36,912 bases of DNA from Dolichospermum circinale AWQC310F (GTDB lineage: Bacteria > Cyanobacteriota > Cyanobacteriia > Cyanobacteriales > Nostocaceae), in the NCBI RefSeq assembly GCF_000426925.1, contig NZ_KE384669.1, positions 74,949 through 111,860 of the forward strand, read 5' to 3'. Below the pieces are notes generated by a model. That model was not told where the DNA came from. It made no database searches and worked only from the letters and a program-made list of their open reading frames with translations. Position numbers and translations under genes: made by a program. Positions 17,085-26,000 of the stretch are shown piece by piece; positions within the stretch are counted from its first letter, which is position 1, and each line of letters begins with the position of its first letter.

Positions 17085-18413
17085 TTATGCACCTCCTATT
17101 ATTGACAAATGAGAGGAGATTTTCATCATATCTGATATACAATCATCTACAATTTTTTCCATAGTTTTACGATTAATTGCAGGTTGAGAAAACACAAAAT
17201 TTAAGGTCATTTTTTCCTGAAAAGTAGCAGCATGAACAATAAACATTCCTGCATATAAAGCATGAGAACCAACAAAACTGATTTCCTCTAGTTCTAATTC
17301 ACCATAAACACGGGGAATATTGACTTTACCAACATTAGAAACTGAGATTGTAGCAGATACTTGATTGGGGAAGAGCAAAGAAAAATTTATCAGGTGTTTA
17401 GCGAGAAATATCATGTTAAATATCTCTCCTTGACTTATTTTTTTATTTAAATCATTTTTGATTTTCCGTGCTAATTCCCAAATAGATATATTATTCTTAA
17501 TTCTATAAAATCCCATCAAAGATGTTGCTAAAACTGTCATATTTTCTGCATTAATTCTAGGTTTTAACCTTTGTCTCAAATCAATATATGATAAACAACT
17601 AACTTTAATATTATCTTCATAGCTTTTAGTAATTTGTTTGGATACTGTTAACATTAGTGCCGCACATAAAGCACTTTGTACTGTAGTATTTTCTTGTCTG
17701 CATTTTTGAATAAACTTTTGGGTTGATTCTTCGTTAAGTTGTGTATGAATAATTTCACAACGACGCTGAGAAATGGGAACATAGTTTTCTACTTTTAATG
17801 TTTTGGGAGGATTCAAGTATTTTTGAAGTGCAATATTTAATAATAAAGCAATTCTAGACAGTTTGTTTTTAAAACTATTTGTCCATGCAGGTAATAGTTT
17901 TTCAATGGGTGGGATATGTTCTAAAGTATTAACTGCTGGAATAGATTTACCTTCAGTGACTTCTTGACAATAGGTTAAAATTTCTGAGTGAAGTTGGATG
18001 CTTGATAAACCGTCGGTAATAGCATGATGTGTAGTTGTAATCAGATAATTGATATTCGGCTGATTTAATACTTTTAAAAGTACAACTCTTAGCAGATATT
18101 TACTACTATCAATTACTTGATTCATTTCTGCATTAACGACTGCTTCCCATTCCTGACTTTCTCTAACATTAACAATTTGCAAAGGAAGTTTTCTTATACC
18201 TGCGGGATGAAAATAGTAGGAATTATCATAATTAATAATGTGAGAATTAAGGACAGGATGACGATATTGAATAATATCTAAACAATGTCTAAGAACTGTT
18301 GCTTGAATATTTCCCTGAATACGACTAATAGTAACTAAGTTCCATGTTTTAGCTCGTTGATTCAGGATTTCCATTGTTTGTTCTAGCTGTCCCAATTTTC
18401 TATTTATAGCCAT
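17085..18413 (-). CDS. Condensation-domain acyltransferase (PapA/NRPS C-domain superfamily)
   Basis: This 442-aa stand-alone protein belongs to the condensation/CAT-like acyltransferase superfamily. It has the catalytic HHAITDG (HHxxxDG) near residue 126, and its later half has the NVGKVNIPRVYGELELEEI pattern seen in PapA5-type phthiocerol dimycocerosyl transferases. Such enzymes move an acyl chain from a carrier protein to an alcohol or amine, releasing an ester or amide. The ATG at 18413 has AAAGGG 8 bp upstream; a GTG at 18422 is less likely. The stop abuts the ACP gene. In this cluster it is the best candidate for chain release or esterification. Confidence 0.85.
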   Translation of the reverse strand: MAINRKLGQLEQTMEILNQRAKTWNLVTISRIQGNIQATVLRHCLDIIQYRHPVLNSHIINYDNSYYFHPAGIRKLPLQIVNVRESQEWEAVVNAEMNQVIDSSKYLLRVVLLKVLNQPNINYLITTTHHAITDGLSSIQLHSEILTYCQEVTEGKSIPAVNTLEHIPPIEKLLPAWTNSFKNKLSRIALLLNIALQKYLNPPKTLKVENYVPISQRRCEIIHTQLNEESTQKFIQKCRQENTTVQSALCAALMLTVSKQITKSYEDNIKVSCLSYIDLRQRLKPRINAENMTVLATSLMGFYRIKNNISIWELARKIKNDLNKKISQGEIFNMIFLAKHLINFSLLFPNQVSATISVSNVGKVNIPRVYGELELEEISFVGSHALYAGMFIVHAATFQEKMTLNFVFSQPAINRKTMEKIVDDCISDMMKISSHLSIIGGA

Positions 18414-18447
18414 ATTTATCACCCTTTGCTAAATAAGAAATATTAAA

Positions 18448-18501
18448 GTAGTTGGTAGTGAGGGATAAATCCCTCACTATTAGCACCAAAGCACTAACTA
18501 C
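18448..18501. repeat. Strong hairpin repeat between the enoyl reductase and condensation genes
   Basis: TAGTGAGGGA (18456-18465) and TCCCTCACTA (18470-18479) form a perfect 10-bp stem with a TAAA loop. GTAGTT (18448-18453) and AACTAC (18496-18501) form an outer inverted repeat. There is no T-run on the minus strand, so it looks more like a mobile palindromic repeat or an RNA-stability hairpin than a full terminator. Confidence 0.7.
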
Positions 18502-18509
18502 AAACTTGC

Positions 18510-20225
18510 TTATTTATTTAAGTTAGATACTGGATGATATTGACTAAATTCTTCTGGTATTTGTAAACCTTGAATTTTCAAATTTTGAATGCGATATAAA
18601 TAAGCAGCACCCGTCATAATTTGATCGGCTATATCAACTACTTGACGATTATTAATATCTGCTAAATAAGAACCACGCACCCAATTATTAAAACTTCCCA
18701 TTCCTGGTCCACACCAAATTTGATAGTCAATTTCTCGACCTTTTTCCCCAGTATTAGACCACCGAGAAGATAGTCCTAAATACCAGCGAAATATTAATGC
18801 CATTTTTACTTTAGGATTATTAGCTGCTTTGCTTAATTTTTCTGGGTGATGTTGAGATAAATAAGTAGATGTTTCTTGCCAAATTTCGGAAATTGTTTTT
18901 CGCAGAATTTGTTTTTCTAATTTTTCTATTTCATCTGAGGGAATTTCTGCAATTGAATTATAGTTTTTGTATAATTCCCATAGTTTTTGAGCGCGGAGGG
19001 GAAAGAGAGTTCCTTTTTTAAGAACTTGTAATTTTACTCCCATTTCAAACATATCAGCCGCTGGAGCCATCATTACATCGGTCATTTCTGCTTCAGCTAA
19101 TAACTTTTTTGTATATTCAGAAGTACCAGCTTCAATACATGATTGATTAATAGAACCGGTGACAATATAGGCTGCACCCATCATTAAAGCTGCTAGTGCT
19201 GATTGGGGTGTAGAAATACCACCAGCTACACCAATTCTTACGGGTTTTTCATAATTATATTGACGCCGAATTTCATCTCTTAATTCTAAAATAGAAGGTA
19301 ATAAACAAATCAAGGGACGATTATCTGTATGTCCTCCTGAATCTGCTTCTACAGTAATATCATCAGCCATAGGAATTTTAGCCGCCAGATTAGCTTGTAA
19401 TTCGCTAATTAATCCTTGTTCAACTAATTGTTTCAGAATTTTTGTAGGTGCAGGTTGGAGGAACTTAGTAGCAACTTCTCGACGGGAAATTTTGGCGATA
19501 ATTTTATTGTTGATTTCAATTTGATTAGCTGAATTTAAACTCAGTCCAACAGACCGATAGTAAACTATATTATCACTCAAATCTAAGAATGCAGAGGCTT
19601 CAATTATTCTGATTTGATGCTGTAAATACAAATCAATTAAACGACGTTCGATAGCAGGTTCACTGGGACTATGAAGTAAGTTAAAAGCATAGGATTTGTT
19701 ATGTAAAACTTGTTTAATTTTATGAATTGCTGTTTCTACACGATTAGGAGATAAACCTCCTGCACCAAAGGAACTTAAAATGTTGGCTTTTCCCAAAGCA
19801 ATTACCATTTCTTCTGATGCAATACCCTGAGCCATTGCACCAGTCATATATGCGTATTTTACGCCATAAAACTCTAGAAAGCTTGGATCACCTAATTGAT
19901 GAAATCCGATAGCAGGAACAGTTAAAAGCATTTCTAATTGCTTAGTTTTACCATTAGCACTATAGGATAAACTTCCTACATTACTAATACCAATTTGTCC
20001 TTCTTTATTGAGAATATAACAAGGATAATCTAAATTCATCAGTTTGTTTTTAATATTTTTTGCATCAAAAAATACCGTATTAAAATCGCCTTGCCATCTT
20101 TGATAATTGTTGTTCATTGAAGGAGAAAATTTGAGTTTTTGATGATATTTTTTCAACATACTTTCGGAATTAAACACTTTATTTGACCTCAGATAATTAA
20201 CTTGAATATTAGGTTTTAAAAACAC
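18510..20225 (-). CDS. PfaD-like FMN-dependent trans-acting enoyl reductase
   Basis: A 571-aa PfaD/2-nitropropane-dioxygenase-family protein. In PUFA synthases and heterocyst-glycolipid systems this enzyme reduces enoyl-ACP intermediates in trans. Visible marks are the N-terminal WQGDF region, the flavin-barrel segment VGVSL-like NPVETAIHKIKQ replaced here by SPNRVETAIHKIKQ, the AKIPMADDITVEADSGGHTD loop, and RIGVAGGISTPQSALAALM leading to MGAAYIVTGSINQS near residue 330-365. Length is normal for PfaD. The GTG at 20225 lies inside a dispersed repeat and lacks a ribosome binding site, so the true start may be ATG 20159 or 20117. It follows the HglC-like gene by 106 bp. Confidence 0.88.
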   Translation of the reverse strand: MFLKPNIQVNYLRSNKVFNSESMLKKYHQKLKFSPSMNNNYQRWQGDFNTVFFDAKNIKNKLMNLDYPCYILNKEGQIGISNVGSLSYSANGKTKQLEMLLTVPAIGFHQLGDPSFLEFYGVKYAYMTGAMAQGIASEEMVIALGKANILSSFGAGGLSPNRVETAIHKIKQVLHNKSYAFNLLHSPSEPAIERRLIDLYLQHQIRIIEASAFLDLSDNIVYYRSVGLSLNSANQIEINNKIIAKISRREVATKFLQPAPTKILKQLVEQGLISELQANLAAKIPMADDITVEADSGGHTDNRPLICLLPSILELRDEIRRQYNYEKPVRIGVAGGISTPQSALAALMMGAAYIVTGSINQSCIEAGTSEYTKKLLAEAEMTDVMMAPAADMFEMGVKLQVLKKGTLFPLRAQKLWELYKNYNSIAEIPSDEIEKLEKQILRKTISEIWQETSTYLSQHHPEKLSKAANNPKVKMALIFRWYLGLSSRWSNTGEKGREIDYQIWCGPGMGSFNNWVRGSYLADINNRQVVDIADQIMTGAAYLYRIQNLKIQGLQIPEEFSQYHPVSNLNK

Positions 20226-20256
20226 AGATTAACGCAGATAAACGCGGATGAATTAA
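20219..20256. repeat. Dispersed GCAGATAAACGCGGATG-type repeat upstream of the enoyl reductase gene
   Basis: The segment CACAGATTAACGCAGATAAA and following CGCGGATGAAT is a common short dispersed repeat of filamentous cyanobacteria. It fills part of the gap between the HglC-like and PfaD-like genes and overlaps the annotated GTG start of the latter. Confidence 0.65.
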
Positions 20257-20331
20257 TGGATTTTATAATTCTGTGCAGCCTAAAATCTAATTGGTATTAG
20301 AAGCCTATTCCAGATCCCAAAATCTATATTT

Positions 20332-23022
20332 TTATTTTTCTTTTCTTGTTTGTATGACCATTTTTTTGTACAAATCCAATTGCTGCTGGAGAAATCTGCT
20401 AAGTTCTTGAAGTGATGTTTGCCGAGACTGTAATAAAAATCCGTGTGCTTTAGCCAAACGCAGATTATTATCATTTAAACCTTGATAATTAGGAAGAGAT
20501 TTAATACTGCGTTCATAATTAAACAAGGAAGTATCCAGCAAAGATGATTGATTTTTGTAAGCAATTTCTTGTTCAAATTTAATATTAGGTAAGGAATATA
20601 AAGGTGATAAATCCAACTCAACTCGATGACTAAATAGTTTAGCTAATGCTTTAATAATAGATGTGTGATCATCTACACCTCTTTTATTTAGAGATACAGT
20701 TAGATGTTCTTGATGTTTAAGAATTTCGCTAATCCAACGGCTACAATTACTACCAACACCGACTTCAATAAAGATTCTAATCTGATCATTATAGACATGA
20801 TTAACTAAGCGAGGAAAATCAAGTTGTTGACACAGGGCTTTGGCGATATTTTTACCAATTAAATGACTATCAATTTTCATGGGTGAATATTCAGCAGCAG
20901 AATAGAAAATTGTGTTTGAATCTGTTTGAGTTGGTAAGGTATTAACTTTAACTAATTCATCATATTCAGATTGCATTGGTTGACAATGAATTACATGATT
21001 GATTGATGTAGGAAAAGCGTCACATTTTAAAGTTTCAATCACTCTTCGACAAGCCTGAGTTTCACCAGCAATAACTACTTCTTCGGGTGTATTAATTAAA
21101 GGTATATAAACTCGTTGTTCATTTTTTAAAATGTTTTGTACTTGAGAATATGAACAGATCAAAATGTAGCTACTCCAAAATTCTTCCCCTTTATTTTCAT
21201 GAATTAAAGGTAATCCCCAATGTTGACGAACTGCATTTTTAGGACCTGATAGCCGGGTTTTAAATAAAGGTGATGAGTTCAAATAATCACTGGTACTTTT
21301 AAAACTTGTCCAGATACCTTGGGCTAACATCATACTGGTTTCACCAAGGCTATATCCGAAAGCATAAGGTGATTGAATCTGGAAATATTTTTTCAAAATT
21401 GCTGTCATTAATCCAGCGAAACCAACTTCTGATTCCAGCATAGAAACTGGATCATTTATTAATGTTTGTTCTATAGTTTCTAGTTGTCTTTTTGATAGTT
21501 TATTAATGCTACGAGGATAGAGAATTTTTTCAATGTTAGCGACTCGATTATAAACACTTTTAATGACAATATCATTATGTAGTTCGGGAAAAAGACGGAA
21601 AATATTTCTGCCTATTCCTATATAAGAAGTAAAAGAACCAGGATAAACAAAGGCAACATGACCTTTTTTTCCTTGGGGATTAACTGTAAAATAACTACCA
21701 AGGGGAGTTTGCCAATCTTTACCAGTATTGAAAGCAATATTTACTCCCTGAATTGCCCTTTCAATTTCTCGTTTTAATTCCTCTGGATGTCGTGATAGAA
21801 TTGCTAAAGCATAGGTTGATTTTTGATATCGCTGATATTTTTGGAAATAATTACTAGCCAGTTGAGATAGGCAAGAAATACCTGTGATATTTTCTTGAAG
21901 TGCGGTAATTTGTGTTAATAAAGAAGCAGGATCATCTGCTGCAATAGTAAATAAATAATAAGGCATTTGTTCCAAATATTTACTATTACGTTCCATCTGG
22001 GTGATTTCTTCTGACAAAATTAAATGTCCATAAGTATTATTTTGATTATCGTCTTCCATAATATTTACCGCAGCTATTCTTTTAGTCGTATCAGATTCTA
22101 AAAACCAAGGTTTTGATTCTACTGCTACATAAAAAGGACTTCCCCGCCAAATTTCCGGCTGTTTAGGATTTGACCAATGGGGAACACCAGGAATATAACG
22201 ATGATATAGACAAAGCGCAGTTTTGATGAGACTAAATATACCAGATGTGGCTTGTGTATTGCCAATATTTGCTTTAACGCTACCCATAGCACAACTGAGA
22301 TTTTCTTTTCCTGTCTGATAAGCTGATATTAAACCTTGAATTTCCGCTGTATCTGCGTTAGGAATCCCACTAGCAACAACTTCTAAATAACCAATATCTG
22401 CGGCTTTAATATCTGCTATTTGAAACGCTTCCTGACAAACTTGAGTAACAATTTCTGGGTGATTTGGAGAATGTTTCACCACACTCCAACCATCAATAAC
22501 TGCATAGATACAACGATTTTGTTGTTTGGCTGTTTCATGTAATTGAAATACCACTGCGGCTACACCTGCTGTTTTAATTATATCCTTAGCATTTTCATCA
22601 TAACTAAAAGTATATACACCTCTATTAACTTCCCTTGAGTAATTTCTATCTATTCCGACAATTAAAACAGCTTCAACTTGTTGATTAGTTAATAATTGTT
22701 GACTCATATCTAAAGCTGATAAAAGCGATTTTTCTACGGATAAAAATGCTAATTTAGCCGAAATATAATTAGCTAAGGCAGAACTTTCTAAAGGAGAAAT
22801 AATAATTAACCCTATTTTTGTTTCCGGTTTAATTTCAGCATCTTTAAGAGCAGAATTGATCACTTCTCGACTTAATGGACATTGCTGATAATCTGAAAAT
22901 GTAACTGCATCTTGCTTAGTTTCATAAATCAGTCTTTCAAATTTATTTAATGTTGATGAATTACTAACAAAACAATCCATACCCACAATTGCTAACTTGA
23001 AATTTTGTGCAATTAATTCCAT
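20332..23022 (-). CDS. HglC/PfaC-like protein: degenerate ketosynthase (chain-length-factor type) plus acyltransferase
   Basis: An 896-aa protein. Residues 1-340 are a ketosynthase fold without its catalytic residues. The active-site Cys region is absent, the EAHGTGT motif reads EVVASGI, and KSNIGHT reads KANIGNT, so Cys-His-His is lost. This is the state of chain-length factors that pair with an active KS. Residues 460-790 form an acyltransferase with nucleophile Ser in FGYSLGE near residue 558. No dehydratase domains follow, unlike true PfaC, which makes it closer to HglC of heterocyst-glycolipid synthesis. The second ATG (23022) was chosen because GGAG lies 7 bp upstream. It likely forms a KS-CLF heterodimer with the large PKS. 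Confidence 0.85.
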   Translation of the reverse strand: MELIAQNFKLAIVGMDCFVSNSSTLNKFERLIYETKQDAVTFSDYQQCPLSREVINSALKDAEIKPETKIGLIIISPLESSALANYISAKLAFLSVEKSLLSALDMSQQLLTNQQVEAVLIVGIDRNYSREVNRGVYTFSYDENAKDIIKTAGVAAVVFQLHETAKQQNRCIYAVIDGWSVVKHSPNHPEIVTQVCQEAFQIADIKAADIGYLEVVASGIPNADTAEIQGLISAYQTGKENLSCAMGSVKANIGNTQATSGIFSLIKTALCLYHRYIPGVPHWSNPKQPEIWRGSPFYVAVESKPWFLESDTTKRIAAVNIMEDDNQNNTYGHLILSEEITQMERNSKYLEQMPYYLFTIAADDPASLLTQITALQENITGISCLSQLASNYFQKYQRYQKSTYALAILSRHPEELKREIERAIQGVNIAFNTGKDWQTPLGSYFTVNPQGKKGHVAFVYPGSFTSYIGIGRNIFRLFPELHNDIVIKSVYNRVANIEKILYPRSINKLSKRQLETIEQTLINDPVSMLESEVGFAGLMTAILKKYFQIQSPYAFGYSLGETSMMLAQGIWTSFKSTSDYLNSSPLFKTRLSGPKNAVRQHWGLPLIHENKGEEFWSSYILICSYSQVQNILKNEQRVYIPLINTPEEVVIAGETQACRRVIETLKCDAFPTSINHVIHCQPMQSEYDELVKVNTLPTQTDSNTIFYSAAEYSPMKIDSHLIGKNIAKALCQQLDFPRLVNHVYNDQIRIFIEVGVGSNCSRWISEILKHQEHLTVSLNKRGVDDHTSIIKALAKLFSHRVELDLSPLYSLPNIKFEQEIAYKNQSSLLDTSLFNYERSIKSLPNYQGLNDNNLRLAKAHGFLLQSRQTSLQELSRFLQQQLDLYKKMVIQTRKEK

Positions 23023-23051
23023 GATCATTCTCCAGATTTTAGAATTTAATT

Positions 23052-23080
23052 CTCTCTGCGCCTCTGCGTCTCTGCGTGAA
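23052..23080 (-). repeat. Dispersed ACGCAGAG repeat between PKS and HglC-like genes
   Basis: The minus strand reads TTCACGCAGAGACGCAGAGG then CGCAGAGAG. This is a well-known short repeat of cyanobacterial intergenic regions. A related copy lies in frame inside the PKS gene at 25883-25910. Confidence 0.75.
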
Positions 23081-23086
23081 AAATAT

Positions 23087-26000
23087 CTAATATTTTGCTA
23101 TTTGTATAGGTAAAATTGTTCCTTTTGCACCAATCATGCGATTATAAATTTGTCCTTGACGATTATAGGTAATCACATCTGTAATTACCGAAGATTCTGT
23201 TTTTGATTTCACCTCAGAAGTAACATAAAATGTTTCACCAAAAGGCACTTTTGCAAATTGTTCAAAGTTGTTAATTTCTGATGGTAAACAGCCAACTTGA
23301 TGAAAATATTGAGTCCAAATCCAGAGAGAATGAATCTGGACATCTGCTATATAGGGATTAAACGTTTGAACTATAAATTGTCCTTGTTCTTTTGCCGTTG
23401 GTTCTGATAAAAAGCATTCAATGGTTATCTGACTAGGACTAGTATTCAAAACTGATTTTACACCTTGAAAAGTGACTCCATGAAATAAGCTAAAAGTATT
23501 TACTTGATACAATTCTTGATGATTTTTGAGTAGATTTTGATCCTGATTAAAGTTCAGGTTTTCATAATTTGGAACTGGAGGAATTTCTCGTTTGAGAATT
23601 AAATTCGTACTAAAATGATAACGGATTTTTTTATCTGGCGTTTGACTACTAATTTTAGCGGCAAGTTCTATTTCTTGATTTTCATGTTTGGCAAGTTCTT
23701 CAATTTCTAAAACATATTCATTTGCCAAAGTTTCATCAAAAACTATGCCTTTTAAAACTTTGAAATCTGAAGCAATAAAAGCTGTAAAACCGGGATATAT
23801 TTGTTCACAAGCATTTGTCATCCATGACAAACCACAGGTAGCAGGAAGTACAGGAAAACCAGCAATAATATGATCCTGTAAAAATGGGTTTTCGGCTAAT
23901 GTTAATTGGCGTTTAATGCGATAGGTTTTTAAATTATTAGATAAGGTCAACGGAACATAAAATAAAGGACTACCAATCACTAATTGAACTGTATTTTGAT
24001 GAGGGTTTGTTAATTCGTCAATTAATATTTGTGTTCCTGTTTCTATGGGAATTACCTCAATTTCTCTTTCCGCAAAAGCTTTTTTTAATTCTGGTGATAC
24101 CATGCCACTTTCCCAAGGTCCCCAGTTGATAGCTATGACATGATAATTAGGGTAATTATGTTTAATTAAATGGGCTGATTTGTTGAGTATTTCATTGGCT
24201 ATGGCATAATCTGATTGTCCCACATTTCCATAAAATCCCACTACGGAAGAGAACAAAACTAAATATTGTAATTGACTTGCTGGTACACATCTTAAAAGAT
24301 TTTCTAAACCTTGAATTTTAGCTGCATAAACATTTTCAAAATCCTGAATTGATTTCTTTTCAATGCGTTTATCAGCTAAGTTTCCTGCACCATGAATAAT
24401 ACCAGTTATTGCCCCAAAATGTTCAATTACATCTGCCAATTTTGATTCTAATAATACTGTATCGGTAATATCTACACTCAGATATTCCGCTTGTCCTCCT
24501 GCTTTTTGAATAGCTTTGAGAGTATTTTGAATTTCTCGCTGTGAGGAAATAAGTTGATACTTTTTTTGTACCATTATTGGTGTGGGCTTTTCCCCTTGGG
24601 CTTGGAAATTTTCTAAAATTCGCTGTTTTAATTCCGCTTCATTTTCACAATTTTCTGCCCAAACTGGTTCAGGTCCTGTGCTGGAACGCCCCAAAAGAAT
24701 AAATTTACATTGATATTTTTGGGCGATTTTAATTACACATTGGGCTGTGATTCCTTTCGCACCACCACTAACTAAAAATACTTGATCTTTAGTAATCTCT
24801 CTCAGAGAATTTATGCTTGGTAATGGGGTGAAATCTGCAATTAAGTTAACTCTACCTTGGCTGCTATACCCTACTTCTTGAATTAACAAATTTGAATCAT
24901 GAATTTCGGCGAGAATATGTTTAATAGATGTTTCTAAATCTAACTCTGGATTTAGGTCAATAGAACGACAAAATACATTTTCCCATTCTTGATTAAGACT
25001 CTTAGTAAGTCCAAACAATCCTCCCGCAATAGCACTAAATTTATTGGTTTCTCCTAATCCAAATTTACCATCTAAATGCGCCACGTTAATAAAACAACTG
25101 CGTCCTAATTTTGCGGCTTCATTTAGTGGTTCTTTCAGATATTTAGCGATTAAAAAAACGTGGCGAAGAATAGATTTCTCTATGTCTAATGGTGTTAACG
25201 GGTGAAGGTGAATAAATGCAGCTATAATACCATAATTATCATGAATTTGTTTTAACTGTTGTTGTAAAGTGTCTTCATTCCAATCAGTTAAAACTACTCT
25301 ATTTATTCCTTGATTAACATTTGATTCGATACCAGGAAAACTTAAAATTACTGTTTTCCAGCCTTTATCTATCAAACTTTTTGCTAATCTCTCGGTAATA
25401 TAAGAACCATTATCAGTTATTAATGCAATATGGTTATCAGCAAGAGAAAATTCTAAACTGTCAGGTGCGGGAAGTTGCTGTATTTTTGCAATACTACGGC
25501 GGATATTTGGCTGAGGTGTGGTTTTTGTTATCTCTACTATTTCTTCAGTTAATAACTTAGTAATTTTCTGGGCTTGCTGCTGCATATAACTAGCAATTTC
25601 GCCCAAATTTCTCAATTCTCCAATTTCTTCAGGGTTGGGTTTAGGTAAGTCGGGATATAGTTCTAATAAACTTCCTAAAATTTCTACTTTTTTGATGGAA
25701 TCAATTCCCAAATCTGCTTCTATATCCATTGACAGTTCTAACATTTCTAGCGGATAACCTGTTTTTTCACTAACTATATTTAATAGGTTTTGACTGAGGG
25801 TGGCTTTATCTATGTTAATTGGAATTTTGGGAACTACGTTAATAGTTTTTTCTGTGTTGTTGATGAATGGGATAATTTTTTCCTCACGCAGAGGCGCGGA
25901 GTCGCTGAGTATTTGAGGGTGATTTACATGATTAATAGCTGCTTTTTCTGAGGTTAGTAAATGAAAATGTTCTTGGAGAAGTTGAAAATAGTTTTGGGTA

